Assembly (NCBI GenBank): GCA_035282865.1
Contig: DATEVB010000014.1
Span: forward strand, 1 to 11,820
Length of the DNA: 11,820 nt
DNA from: UBA4744 sp035282865
GTDB lineage: Bacteria; Actinomycetota; Acidimicrobiia; Spongiisociales; UBA4744
Direction: 5' to 3'
Shown: piece by piece, positions 1-6,704 of the stretch
Position numbering within the stretch: the stretch's first letter is position 1
Layout of the letters: each line of letters begins with the position of its first letter
Notes under the pieces: generated by a model
Database searches by the model: none
What the model was told of the DNA's origin: nothing
What the model saw: the letters and a program-made list of their open reading frames with translations, nothing else
Position numbers and translations under genes: made by a program

Positions 1-296
1 TGGTAGTCCTGCTGTATCCGGCATACCTGCCAACCTTCGACGAGATCGCAGAGCGCTGTCGGGCGGCGGTTCCTGTCTTCGAAAAAGACGTGCCGGGCCT
101 GATCGACAAGACCTGGGGCATGAACGAAGAGAAGGGCAGGATGTGTTCGGTCTACCACTTCGAGGACCGGGCGTCGGCGGAGGCTTGTTTCGCGACCGAG
201 CGGTTCCGGGACTACGTGGAGACCACGCTGCACAACCAACTCGAGATGGAGTATTTCGACGTCGCAGCCGTTGCCTCAAAGGGTCCTCTCAAGTAG
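1..296 (+). CDS. YdhR-like dimeric alpha/beta-barrel protein, 5' end outside window
   Basis: The reading frame is open from the first complete codon (position 3) to the TAG at 294-296, so the start lies upstream of the window; a GTG at 90 is internal. The visible 97 residues end in LEMEYFDV...GPLK. The stretch VPGLIDKTWGMNEEKG, followed by a Y-HFEDRASAEA segment and a run ending in FRDYV, matches the layout of YdhR-type putative monooxygenases (antibiotic-biosynthesis-monooxygenase fold, about 100 residues). There the pattern is a short amphipathic helix, PGL-x-K-x-W, then F-x-x-x-x-A. These proteins are small cytoplasmic dimers whose substrates are mostly unknown. It converges with the LLM gene, leaving 28 bp between the stops. 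Family assignment is moderately sure; the catalytic role is inference. Confidence 0.72.
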   Translation, partial: VVLLYPAYLPTFDEIAERCRAAVPVFEKDVPGLIDKTWGMNEEKGRMCSVYHFEDRASAEACFATERFRDYVETTLHNQLEMEYFDVAAVASKGPLK

Positions 297-324
297 CAGA
301 ACAACCGCTCCTCAGGGCTCATGT

Positions 325-1167
325 TCATTGGAGCTCTGACAGGGCTGCTGCCAGCGGTTCGACCATCGACACGTTGTACGGGGCGCGCATGCTGAAGACG
401 GCCACATCAACGCCCGCCTCAAACAGTTTTGCCGCCCGATCGGCTAAGGCCTCGGGGGCGGCATCAATCGACCATGGCACGTGGGCGCTACAGGTGATCT
501 CGGCCGGATCTCTTCCTATCTCCTCGCAGTGACCGACCAGCACCTCGTGCTTGTGAGGCCAGTCGCCGGGTTCAATCATGAGGGCATCCCACATCTGCGC
601 CCAGCGCGCCACCGTGCGCAGGGTCCGTTGCTCGCCTTGCCCGCCGATGACAATCGGCGGGCGTGGTTGTTGCGGCCCTTTCGGTTCGCACCGCGCGTTG
701 TCGAGTTGGTAGAAGCGCCCGGCAAAGCTGGTTTCTTCCTGAGAGAGCATCCGGGCAATGATCTCTGTGCCCTCGTCGAAGCGATCCATGCGATCTTTGA
801 CCGTGCCTAACTCCAGTCCGTAGGCTCTGGCCTCCAGCTCGTACCATCCGGCACCGAGACCCAGGTTCAGCCGGCCTTTGGAGACGATATCGAGCGAGGC
901 CGCCATGTTGGCGGTGATGGCGGGGTGGCGGAAGTGCATCCCGCCGACCATGCAGCCGACTCGAATCCGCGATGTGACCTGGGCCAGCGCGGTGAGTGTC
1001 ACCCACGCCTCCATGCAGGGGCCCTTGGGGTCACCGGCGATCGGATAGAAGTGATCGAAGTTCCAGGCGGATTCGAACCGTTCGATCTGGTCTGCGGCCT
1101 TCCAGATTTCGACGATATCGCTCCAGGCTGCGTGCTGCGGAGGGGTCTTGATGGCGAAGCGGGGCAT
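325..1167 (-). CDS. LLM class (luciferase-like) F420-dependent oxidoreductase
   Basis: 280-residue TIM-barrel flavin/F420 oxidoreductase of the bacterial-luciferase superfamily, probably cytoplasmic. The start is set at the ATG at 1167 because a GAGGAGAG ribosome-binding site lies 3 nt upstream and the protein then begins MPRFAIKTPP, as family members do; an earlier in-frame start at 1212 would add 15 unsupported residues. Diagnostic segments are FESAWNFDHFYP (about residues 31-42), RHPAITANMAASLDIVSKGR (80-99), LGLGAGWYE and RFDEG, with PPIVIGG near residue 168. These match the subfamily usually annotated as F420-dependent (TIGR03560-like). The substrate cannot be read from sequence. The gene is monocistronic, convergent with the YdhR-like gene and divergent from the CoxG-like gene. 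The choice of F420 over FMN follows from family knowledge, not from a residue I can see. Confidence 0.85.
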   Translation of the reverse strand: MPRFAIKTPPQHAAWSDIVEIWKAADQIERFESAWNFDHFYPIAGDPKGPCMEAWVTLTALAQVTSRIRVGCMVGGMHFRHPAITANMAASLDIVSKGRLNLGLGAGWYELEARAYGLELGTVKDRMDRFDEGTEIIARMLSQEETSFAGRFYQLDNARCEPKGPQQPRPPIVIGGQGEQRTLRTVARWAQMWDALMIEPGDWPHKHEVLVGHCEEIGRDPAEITCSAHVPWSIDAAPEALADRAAKLFEAGVDVAVFSMRAPYNVSMVEPLAAALSELQ

Positions 1168-1198
1168 GTGCTCTCCTCGGGTCGTGGCGTCATCGGTC

Positions 1199-1215
1199 AC
1201 CGTGCATCCCACGGT
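1199..1215. promoter_or_regulatory. Inverted repeat in the divergent LLM/CoxG-like intergenic region
   Basis: The 227-bp gap between the two divergent genes contains ACCGTG-N5-CACGGT at 1199-1215. It overlaps a TATACC hexamer on the minus strand that could serve as the -10 of the LLM gene. The heptamer TCGGTCA occurs at 1193-1199 and again at 1224-1230, 31 bp apart. No -35 box is convincing. I see no gene in the gap. This is a candidate regulator site only. Confidence 0.25.
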
Positions 1216-1394
1216 ATACGGAGTCGGTCATCGATGCCGGATCGAGCCGAGGAGGTATGCCGGTGGGAGTCCCTCCAATTGGGGTTCGGGATCGTCGCGG
1301 TCGTAGACGACCGATGGTGTCGGATGGCGATCGCGGTAGAGTATGGCGCGTTTGAGAGGGGCAACGGTAGCCGTGCCCTGCCGAGGAGGGCCCG

Positions 1395-1985
1395 ATGAGA
1401 ATCGCCAAGGAATTCACCGTTTCTGCGGCCCCGACTCAGGTATGGGCCTACTTCCGGGACATACCCTCTGTGGTGCCCTGCCTCCCTGGTGCCGAGTTGA
1501 CCGCCAGCAGCGGCGATAGTCACACAGGGAGGGTCACCGTGAAGTTGGGTCCCATGGTGGCCACCTTCATCGGGGAAGCGACGGTTACTCCCGACCACCA
1601 AGAACGTTCGGGTCACATCGTCGCCAAGGGAGTTGATCGGCAAGGCGGTAGCCAGGGCAGATTGACGCTCGACTACCGGGTGTCGGCGGTAGAAGGGGGT
1701 GCTCTCGTTGGGATCGACGCCAACGTCACGCTGTCCGGAGCAGCTGCCCAGTTTGGACGTCCGGGCCTCATCAACGAGATCGCCACCCGCCTCATCAATG
1801 AGTTCGTTGCCTGTCTCGAAGCGCGCCTGCAAGCATCCGATCGACAGGCCGCCTCCGCCATCCAAGCCGGCGAGATGAAGGGCTTCCATCTGATCTTCGG
1901 GAGCATGTGGAGTGCCATCCTGGCCTTTTTCAAACGCTTGTTTCATTCCTCGGAACCTGGCGACGGTGGCTCAGCCGTCGATTGA
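1395..1985 (+). CDS. CoxG-like SRPBCC protein with C-terminal hydrophobic anchor
   Basis: 196 residues starting at ATG 1395 behind a strong GAGGAGGG ribosome-binding site. Residues 1-150 follow the CoxG/carbon-monoxide-dehydrogenase-subunit-G pattern of the START/SRPBCC fold: an N-terminal beta strand (MRIAKEFTVSA), PTQVWAYFRDIPSVVPCLPGAEL (14-36), the VTVKLGPM strand, DYRVS, and a long C-terminal helix GLINEIATRLINEFVACLEARL (about 124-145). A hydrophobic segment HLIFGSMWSAILAFFKRLF (about 164-182) resembles the membrane-attaching tail of CoxG. In CO-oxidising bacteria CoxG tethers CO dehydrogenase to the membrane, but no coxMSL genes are in this window. A general membrane-associated SRPBCC protein binding a hydrophobic ligand is equally possible. 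The sequence is intact. Confidence 0.78.
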   Translation: MRIAKEFTVSAAPTQVWAYFRDIPSVVPCLPGAELTASSGDSHTGRVTVKLGPMVATFIGEATVTPDHQERSGHIVAKGVDRQGGSQGRLTLDYRVSAVEGGALVGIDANVTLSGAAAQFGRPGLINEIATRLINEFVACLEARLQASDRQAASAIQAGEMKGFHLIFGSMWSAILAFFKRLFHSSEPGDGGSAVD

Positions 1986-2181
1986 GGGCCGCTGTGCGTG
2001 CTAGCTGCAGAACCAGGATCGGGCAGGTCAGCGTCCGAGCGATGCCCTGACAGCCTGAATGGCGAGCCAGCCGAGGGCGCCGACGCTGTTCGCTTCGATC
2101 CGAATGAGGTGTGACGACCCAACCCGCCGAATGACACACATATCGTCTGTATGCTCCTCTCGGTCGACGAGTAGGGGAGCG

Positions 2182-2283
2182 ATGACCTATACCGTCTTGT
2201 TCCTCTGCACCGGCAACATCGGGCGGTCACCCCTGGCAGCCGCTCTGGCCCGTCACAAGATGGCACGGGCAGTGCGCCCTTGA
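2182..2283 (+). pseudogene. Truncated low-molecular-weight protein-tyrosine phosphatase (5' fragment)
   Basis: ATG 2182 with a GGGGAG ribosome-binding site opens a 33-codon frame beginning MTYTVLFLCTGNIGRSPLAA. This holds the C-x5-R-S phosphate-binding loop (C-TGNIG-R-S) and first strand of LMW phosphatases and related ArsC-type enzymes, normally about 140-160 residues. Similarity ends after about 26 residues (ALARH) near position 2262. The frame then runs through about 20 bp of unrelated sequence into DNA that belongs, on the other strand, to the SDR relic. The active-site loop is present, but the catalytic Asp and the rest of the fold are gone, so a working enzyme is not expected. The 196-bp gap upstream (1986-2181) contains no gene that I can recognise. 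Confidence 0.75.
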
Positions 2284-2753
2284 AATCCGGGTCGTCGAGG
2301 AGCATGGCCACCTGGGGCGTGTCGACGAAGGTGGGGCAATTGCGTTAACAGTGATGCCATGTTTGGCCCATTCGGTGGCCCATTGGCGTGTCAGCGAATT
2401 GGCCGCTCCCTTGGCGGCGACAAATGCGGAGTATCCGGCGTTTATGCCGAGTTGTCCGCGAACGGAGGAGATGTTGACGACTTTCCCTCCCCGGCCGAAA
2501 TGGTCCATTGTTTCGGCAACTGCCCGGTCGGCGGCTTCCTTCTTGGTGAGATCGGCGGCATGGCCAGAGGCTCCGATCCTGCCTCTCTCATGCGACTGCA
2601 GGTTCTGGTGAGTTCGTCCCCGTCCCGATCCACGATCGTAACGCTCGCCCCGGCTTCGCATACGCCCGCTGCCAGGGTTGACCCGATCCCGCCGCTGCCA
2701 CCGGGGATGATGGCTACCTTGCCTTCGAGTGTGAACAAGTCTTTCGGACTCAT
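2270..2753 (-). pseudogene. Decayed short-chain dehydrogenase/reductase (SDR)
   Basis: ATG 2753 overlaps the transketolase stop (ATGA). The first frame reads MSPKDLFTLEGKVAIIPGGS and a glycine-rich G-x3-G-x-G cofactor loop (PGGSGGIG), then TIVDRDGDEL. At about 2563 one base is missing (MP-ADLTKK is broken) and the frame shifts. The second frame reads ADLTKKEAADRAVAETMDHFG and jumps directly to GGKVVNISSVRG, lacking roughly 50 residues that should hold the NNAG motif. It continues through GYSAFVAAKGA, where Phe stands in place of the catalytic Tyr of YxxxK, to GITVNAIAP. At about 2316 a second base is missing and the third frame gives VAMLLDDPDFKGAL. The remaining C-terminus (about 40 residues) is lost at the junction with the phosphatase fragment. 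Five separate lesions make function very unlikely. Confidence 0.88.
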
Positions 2754-3733
2754 CTCTCGTCCTTTTCGGGTGCGCCCGGTCGCGTGTCGTGCCAGGACAT
2801 GAACGCTCGTATTGCGTCTGCGGTCTTCTGAGGCGAAATTCCGTATTTCTCGAGAAGCGCATCGTTGGGGCCTGATTCGCCAAACACGTCTTGGAGCCCG
2901 TGCCGCTTCACAGGCAGGGGAGAATACTCGGCCAAGGTCTCGGCGATGGCACCGCCCAGGCCACCAATAATCGTGTGCTCCTCGGTGGTCACTACCAGGC
3001 CCGTCTTGCGAGCCGCGGTAACCACCGCTTCTGTGTCGAGTGGCTTGATGGTCGGGAGGTGCACCAGATGCACACTGATTCCCTCTTGGGCGAGAATCTC
3101 GGCCGCTTCGAATGCCCGCGAGGTCTGAGTGCCGGTCCCGAACACGGTCACATCGGTCCCTTCTCTGACCGTGACCGCCTTGCCGATTTCGAACCGATAT
3201 GAGTGGTCGAACAGGATTGGTGAGTTGGGCCGGGTCAGCCGCACGTACACCGGTCCCGGGTAATCGATGATGGCAGCCAGCGCCTGGCGGGTTTCGACCT
3301 CGTCGGCGGGGGCCACCACCGTCATGTTGGCCATCGCTCGCATGATGGAGATGTCATCGAACATCAGGTGGGTCTTGCCGGTCATTCCGGCCAGCAGGCC
3401 GGCATAGCCCCCCATCATCTTCACGTTGAGCTTGGGCTGCGCGATCAACACCCGGATTGGGTCGTGTCCCCGCGATACGATGAAACAGGAGAAGGTGCTC
3501 ACGATCGGTATCAGACCCAGCGTCGCCATCCCCGCCGCCATGCCCAGCATGTTCTGTTCGGTGATCCCCATCTGGAAGAAACGGTCGGGGTGCTCGTTTT
3601 CGAAAATGTCGGTCCGGGTCGAACTGCCTGTATCACCGTCGAGGACGATGATTCGTGGGTCGGTCCGGGCGAGGTCGGCGATGGTCTCTCCAAAGGCGAC
3701 TCTCAGCGCCTTGCCGGGGACGAGTACGGTCAT
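2750..3733 (-). CDS. Transketolase, C-terminal half (Pyr plus C-terminal domains)
   Basis: 327 residues from ATG 3733, inside the ATGA overlap with the N-half gene; a GAGAGGGG ribosome-binding site sits just upstream. It carries the transketolase pyrimidine-binding domain: LDGDTGSSTR (about 31-40), then FFQMGITEQNMLGMAAGMA, in which Glu59 of GITEQN is the residue that activates the thiamine diphosphate ring. SRGHDPIR and a C-terminal transketolase domain with TTEEHTIIGGLGGAIAETL follow. It matches split transketolases (COG3958), which work as a heteromer with the separately encoded N-half. The reaction is two-carbon ketol transfer between sugar phosphates in the cytoplasm. The acceptor specificity of split enzymes is often unknown and cannot be told here. 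The 4-bp overlaps on both sides indicate translational coupling. Confidence 0.93.
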   Translation of the reverse strand: MTVLVPGKALRVAFGETIADLARTDPRIIVLDGDTGSSTRTDIFENEHPDRFFQMGITEQNMLGMAAGMATLGLIPIVSTFSCFIVSRGHDPIRVLIAQPKLNVKMMGGYAGLLAGMTGKTHLMFDDISIMRAMANMTVVAPADEVETRQALAAIIDYPGPVYVRLTRPNSPILFDHSYRFEIGKAVTVREGTDVTVFGTGTQTSRAFEAAEILAQEGISVHLVHLPTIKPLDTEAVVTAARKTGLVVTTEEHTIIGGLGGAIAETLAEYSPLPVKRHGLQDVFGESGPNDALLEKYGISPQKTADAIRAFMSWHDTRPGAPEKDER

Positions 3734-4602
3734 ACTGCCCCTCTCTCGTTGGCGCCCAATTCTTCCATAGCGATGGCGAACTCCTCCTCGGTTGGCACTT
3801 TGCTGTGCCACGTGTAATCACCTTCCATGTACGAAACGCCTTTGCCTTTGATCGTGTGGGCGATCACCGCTATCGGGCTGCCCTTGGCCGCTCGGGCTTG
3901 GTCGATCGTGTCGAGGAAGGCTTGGACGTCGTGGCCGTCCACCTCGAGGACATGCCAGCCGAACGCATTCCAGCGATCGGCCAGCTGGCTACCCGTGTAA
4001 GGCGAGATGCGCTCGGAGGTGGTCTCCCCGCGCCAGCCGAATTGCTGGAGCTTGTTGTGGTCGACGATGGCGATGAGGTTGTCCAGCCCATAACGATTGG
4101 CCACATGGGCTCCTTCCCAGACGATGCCCTCGTTGCATTCGCCGTCGCCCAGCATCACGTAGGTCATGAACTTCTTCTGCATGGCCCGCGCCCCCAGAGC
4201 CATCCCCAAGGCGCCGGCGAACCCCAGCCCCAGTGAGCCCGATGACATGTCGACGCCGGGAGTCACCGTCATATCAGGGTGCCCCTGCAATCTGGAGTCG
4301 ATTGAGTCGAACGTCAGCAACTCCTCAACCGGGAAGTAACCGCGCATGGCCAGGATCGCGTACAGCGCTATCGAGCTATGGCCCTTGGACAGTACGAATC
4401 GGTCCCGATCCGGCCAGTCGGGTTCTTCGGGCCGAATGTTCAAGACCCGGAAGTAGAGGGCGGCCAGCATCTCCGCGGCCGAGTACGGTCCGCCCACATG
4501 GCCACCTTTGGCATGAGCGACGGCCTCGAGGATGTGAATCCTCGCTTGCCGGGCGATGTCGGCGATGTCGGCTGCGCTGTACTGATAAGGGGTCTGTGTC
4601 AT
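3730..4602 (-). CDS. Transketolase, N-terminal half (thiamine-diphosphate binding)
   Basis: 290 residues from ATG 4602, with an AAGGA ribosome-binding site. Typical transketolase PP-domain landmarks are HILEAVAHAKGGHVGGPYSAAE (about 23-44), FVLSKGHSS (69-77), LQGHPD (105-110) and GSLGLGFAGALGMALGARA. The thiamine-diphosphate/metal motif is GDGECNEG (152-159), with Asn183 in AIVDHNK. KGKGVSYME near the C-terminus is also typical. The length fits the COG3959 split-transketolase family. It lies 30 bp after the cupin fragment and overlaps the C-half by 4 bp, so the pair is made together. The conserved catalytic histidines are visible and no lesion is seen. The operon context suggests assimilation of a sugar or sugar acid rather than the housekeeping pentose cycle; that is inference. 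Confidence 0.94.
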   Translation of the reverse strand: MTQTPYQYSAADIADIARQARIHILEAVAHAKGGHVGGPYSAAEMLAALYFRVLNIRPEEPDWPDRDRFVLSKGHSSIALYAILAMRGYFPVEELLTFDSIDSRLQGHPDMTVTPGVDMSSGSLGLGFAGALGMALGARAMQKKFMTYVMLGDGECNEGIVWEGAHVANRYGLDNLIAIVDHNKLQQFGWRGETTSERISPYTGSQLADRWNAFGWHVLEVDGHDVQAFLDTIDQARAAKGSPIAVIAHTIKGKGVSYMEGDYTWHSKVPTEEEFAIAMEELGANERGAV

Positions 4603-4632
4603 GCGGTTTCCTTCAGCGCGCTCTAGTCATCC

Positions 4633-4929
4633 TCACTCGTCATCTTCCTCGCAGGAGCCTGGAACCAACCGGGGAGAGAAGGACGTGACCATCTCGAGTG
4701 GGTCGGGCCCATGCGAGACGGTCTGGTGGAAGAGGCCGACCGGTATGTACACGCACGTGCCCGGCTCCAGGACGGCCGTCCCTTGCGGGGGCACCAGCTC
4801 GCCGTGCCCCGAGATGATGTAGATGACCTCCTCCTGGGTGGGATGGACGTGTCCCTCCGGGGCAGAGTCCGGAGGGAATACCGAGAAGCCAACGGTCAGG
4901 TTCTTGGAGCCGTTGATCTCCGGCCCGAT
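4633..4929 (-). pseudogene. 5'-truncated cupin-domain protein
   Basis: A stop-free frame of 98 codons reads IGPEINGSKNLTVGFSVFPP, then a metal-type cupin motif 1 (PEGHVHPTQEEVIYIISGHG: G-x-HxH...E...G), then PPQGTAVLEPGTCVYIPVGL and FHQTV of motif 2. It ends PRLVPGSCEEDDE at the TGA 4633-4635. No start codon or ribosome-binding site precedes it in this frame: a TAG (4930-4932) stands directly before IGPEI, and the upstream DNA belongs to another gene in another frame. Related cupins carry roughly 30 more N-terminal residues. The metal-binding His and Glu residues are intact, so the body of the gene is well preserved and the truncation looks recent. Translation could occur only by reinitiation from an internal codon, which I consider unlikely. 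It lies 30 bp before the transketolase N-half. Confidence 0.8.
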
Positions 4930-4930
4930 C

Positions 4931-5038
4931 TACGTCGGCCACGCCGACCAATTCCATGTCATCTTGGCGGGCGGCACCGTCGGCCAGCCGCTGGCCGATC
5001 ACGCCGTATCCCGCCACTCCTACCTTGACTTTGGTCAT
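4931..5038 (-). pseudogene. 5' fragment of type II glyceraldehyde-3-phosphate dehydrogenase-like gene
   Basis: ATG 5038 stands 7 nt after a perfect AAAGGAGG ribosome-binding site and 25 bp after the dehydrogenase stop. The 36 recognisable residues start MTKVKVGVAGYGVIGQRLAD and include QDDMELVGVADV. This is the Rossmann start of archaeal-type (type II) phosphorylating GAPDH: G-x-G-x-x-G followed by QDDME-x-x-GV. The normal length is about 340 residues. After GVADV (position 4931) the similarity stops and the DNA continues as the cupin fragment in a different frame. The ribosome would therefore read about 97 meaningless residues to a stop near 4640. Other NAD-binding families share the G-x-G-x-x-G, but QDDME makes type II GAPDH the best call. 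Confidence 0.72.
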
Positions 5039-5063
5039 CACTAAACCTCCTTTCGACTTCGCA

Positions 5064-6155
5064 CTATGCGCCGGCCCGCATCGCCTGCTCGACAGCCGCA
5101 CCGACTTCGTCGGTCGTGTTGTCGCCGCCCAGGTCCCGGGTACGGACTTCCCCGGCAGCCAGCGTCGATGCGACGGCTTGTTGGACATGGGATCCAGCCT
5201 CGGCCTGGTCGAGATGCTCGAGCATCATCCGCACGGCCTCGATCGAAGCAATCGGATTCACAATCCGCTGACCGGTGTACTTGGGAGCAGACCCGTGGAT
5301 CGGCTCGAACATCGACGGGAAGGTCTTTTCGGGGTTCAGGTTGCCCCCGGCCGCCATGCCCATGCCTCCCTGGAGCATCGCCCCGAGATCCGTGATGATG
5401 TCCCCGAACAGATTCGATGCGACGACCACGTCGAACCATTCCGGGTTCTTGATGAACCACATGGAGATGGCATCGACCAGTGCCATGTCCGTTTCGATGT
5501 CGGGGAAGTCCGCGGCTACGTGTTCATACACTTCGTCCCAGAAGACCATGGAGTAGTTGAGGGCGTTTGATTTGGTGCAGTTGGTTACCCGTCCCACCTT
5601 CTCGCCGCTACCGAGCTTGGCGCGTTTGCGGGCGGCTTCGAACCCATAACGGATGGCTCGTTCGCATCCCCTCCAGGTGAAGATACCGGTTTGGAGGGCG
5701 AACGCATCGGGCGTGCCTCTCTTGAAGAAGCCGCCGTTGTTCGCGTACTCGCCCTCGGTGTTCTCGCGAATCACGAGGATGTCGACCGTTTCCGGTGTGG
5801 CCGTCTTGATCGGGGTGGCCACCCCCGGGTAGAGCTTGATGGGGCGCAGGTTGACGTACTGATCGAACCCCTTCCGGATGGTGAGCAGCATCTCGAGGGA
5901 GATATGATCGGCGACCTTGGCGGAATCACCGATGCAACCCAGAAAGATGGCATCGAAGGTGCCGAGCGTCTCGAGAGCATTCGCCGGCATCATCTCGCCG
6001 AGTTCCAGATAACGATCACACGACCAGTCGAACGTTTCCGTCTTGACCTCGAAACCGTGGATCTCAGCGGCCGTGTTGAGGATCCGGACGGCTTCCTCAG
6101 AGATCTCCTCGCCAACCCCATCTCCCGGTATCACAGCGATCCGATACGAGTGCAT
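5064..6155 (-). CDS. Tartrate / D-malate dehydrogenase-like beta-decarboxylating dehydrogenase
   Basis: 363 residues from ATG 6155, with GAGGAGG 6 nt upstream; a longer frame to 6281 has no such signal. It belongs to the isocitrate/isopropylmalate dehydrogenase family: VIPGDGVGEEI (8-18), substrate arginines in LTIRKG (Arg94), NLRP (Arg104) and VIREN (Arg130), catalytic Tyr137 and Lys195 (NCTKSNAL), metal Asp228, Asp252 and Asp256, and the NAD loop HGSAPKYTG. FDWSCDRYLELGEMMP and the FDQYVNLRP segment resemble tartrate and D-malate dehydrogenases more than LeuB. The likely reaction is NAD- and metal-dependent oxidation, with or without decarboxylation, of a 2-hydroxy diacid in the cytoplasm. 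It is the first gene of the minus-strand operon. LeuB-like specificity is the main alternative and is less likely outside a leu cluster. Confidence 0.87.
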   Translation of the reverse strand: MHSYRIAVIPGDGVGEEISEEAVRILNTAAEIHGFEVKTETFDWSCDRYLELGEMMPANALETLGTFDAIFLGCIGDSAKVADHISLEMLLTIRKGFDQYVNLRPIKLYPGVATPIKTATPETVDILVIRENTEGEYANNGGFFKRGTPDAFALQTGIFTWRGCERAIRYGFEAARKRAKLGSGEKVGRVTNCTKSNALNYSMVFWDEVYEHVAADFPDIETDMALVDAISMWFIKNPEWFDVVVASNLFGDIITDLGAMLQGGMGMAAGGNLNPEKTFPSMFEPIHGSAPKYTGQRIVNPIASIEAVRMMLEHLDQAEAGSHVQQAVASTLAAGEVRTRDLGGDNTTDEVGAAVEQAMRAGA

Positions 6156-6236
6156 GCACGCCTCCTCGAGTGTCAATTCCGGGCCATCGCAATCGTTTCG
6201 AACACTACCGGCCGCCGGTCGAGGACAAAAAACCGA

Positions 6237-6246
6237 TAATCGATTA
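6237..6246. promoter_or_regulatory. Palindrome TAATCGATTA upstream of the dehydrogenase operon
   Basis: A perfect 10-bp palindrome lies 82-91 bp before the dehydrogenase start, inside the most AT-rich stretch of the neighbourhood (an A6 run ends at 6232). On the minus strand it precedes TTGTCC and TAGTGT, a weak promoter-like pair with only 15 bp between. Its position fits an operator for a catabolic regulator; no regulator gene is adjacent. A second dyad, CACGGTTCCGTG, lies at 6279-6290. Confidence 0.3.
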
Positions 6247-6291
6247 CCAGCCCGTTGGGTGATGGTCGGCACGTGGATCACGGTTCCGTGG

Positions 6292-6318
6292 CAGAAATGA
6301 GCCGGGTGGCCGGTCTCA
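6292..6318 (-). terminator. Rho-independent terminator of the DUF4190 gene
   Basis: On the minus strand TGAG-A-CCGG, loop CCAC, then CCGG-CTCA forms an 8-bp stem with one bulged A, followed directly by TTTCTG. The stem begins within the stop codon of the DUF4190 gene. The T-run is short, which is usual in high-GC bacteria. Confidence 0.5.
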
Positions 6319-6603
6319 ACCCGGGGGGGTGGTCACGATGACGATCAGGAGTGTCATCGCGGTTGTGAATCCGATCGCACCCGTAACGATCCCCGCGACG
6401 GCCCAAGCTCGCCCTTCCAGCTTGTAGGGCGCCAGGTCGATCTCCTTCGTGGCCCTCCGGCCGGCGAAGACAGCGAGGAAACCGAAGATGCCCCATGCCA
6501 GGCCGAACACCAACCACAGCGCTGAGAGCACCCCCAGGATGAGGGCTACCACGGCCAGCCCGCTGTAACGGAGTTCGGATGGGGGAGACGGCCGATCGGT
6601 CAT
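6316..6603 (-). CDS. DUF4190-type small membrane protein
   Basis: 95 residues from ATG 6603 with a GGAAGGG ribosome-binding site. After a short polar N-terminus (MTDRPSPPSELRYSG) come two hydrophobic segments, LAVVALILGVLSALWLVFGL continuing to about residue 46, and WAVAGIVTGAIGFTTAMTLL (about 67-86). A charged loop, GRRATKEIDLAPYKLEGR, lies between them. The pattern hydrophobic-G-hydrophobic...RRATKEI...EGRAWAVAGIV is that of DUF4190 proteins, common in actinobacteria and of unknown function. It is divergent from the cholesterol-oxidase-like gene with 101 bp between starts, so the two may share regulation. No enzymatic residues are visible. Confidence 0.8.
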   Translation of the reverse strand: MTDRPSPPSELRYSGLAVVALILGVLSALWLVFGLAWGIFGFLAVFAGRRATKEIDLAPYKLEGRAWAVAGIVTGAIGFTTAMTLLIVIVTTPPG

Positions 6604-6642
6604 TGCCCTTCCGGCGAGGATGCAGGCGACACCATACCGTCC

Positions 6643-6678
6643 CGGAACGTTCCGCGGCGGACGGCTGCTCGGTAGGAT
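6643..6678 (+). promoter_or_regulatory. Palindrome plus promoter of the cholesterol-oxidase-like gene
   Basis: A perfect 12-bp palindrome, CGGAACGTTCCG, occupies 6643-6654. A -10-like TAGGAT lies at 6673-6678. With a 17-bp spacer the -35 would be TTCCGC (6650-6655), so the palindrome covers the -35 and a bound dimer could repress or recruit. TAGGAT to the GTG start at 6705 leaves a 26-nt gap. The promoter call is by eye and the palindrome is certain. Confidence 0.4.
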
Positions 6679-6704
6679 GCGTTGATCAGTGGAGAAGGGC
6701 GGCA

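Noticed and set aside
314..337. Hairpin AGGGCTC/GAGCTCT between the convergent YdhR-like and LLM genes
   Set aside because: Seven pairs including a G-U with a 10-nt loop and no T-run; it overlaps the LLM stop. Too weak to call a terminator.
1197..1946. 249-codon minus-strand frame opposite the CoxG-like gene
   Set aside because: It has no recognisable domain, while the plus-strand frame has a strong ribosome-binding site and a clear SRPBCC fold.
1943..2311. Minus-strand frame of 122 codons across the phosphatase/SDR junction
   Set aside because: Only its first few residues (VAMLLDDPDFKGAL) are meaningful, as the third-frame part of the SDR relic; the rest is antisense to the phosphatase and intergenic DNA.
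4633..5038. Programmed frameshift joining GAPDH-like and cupin parts into one protein
   Set aside because: No slippery site at the seam, most of GAPDH is missing, and such a fusion makes no structural sense. A deletion is simpler.
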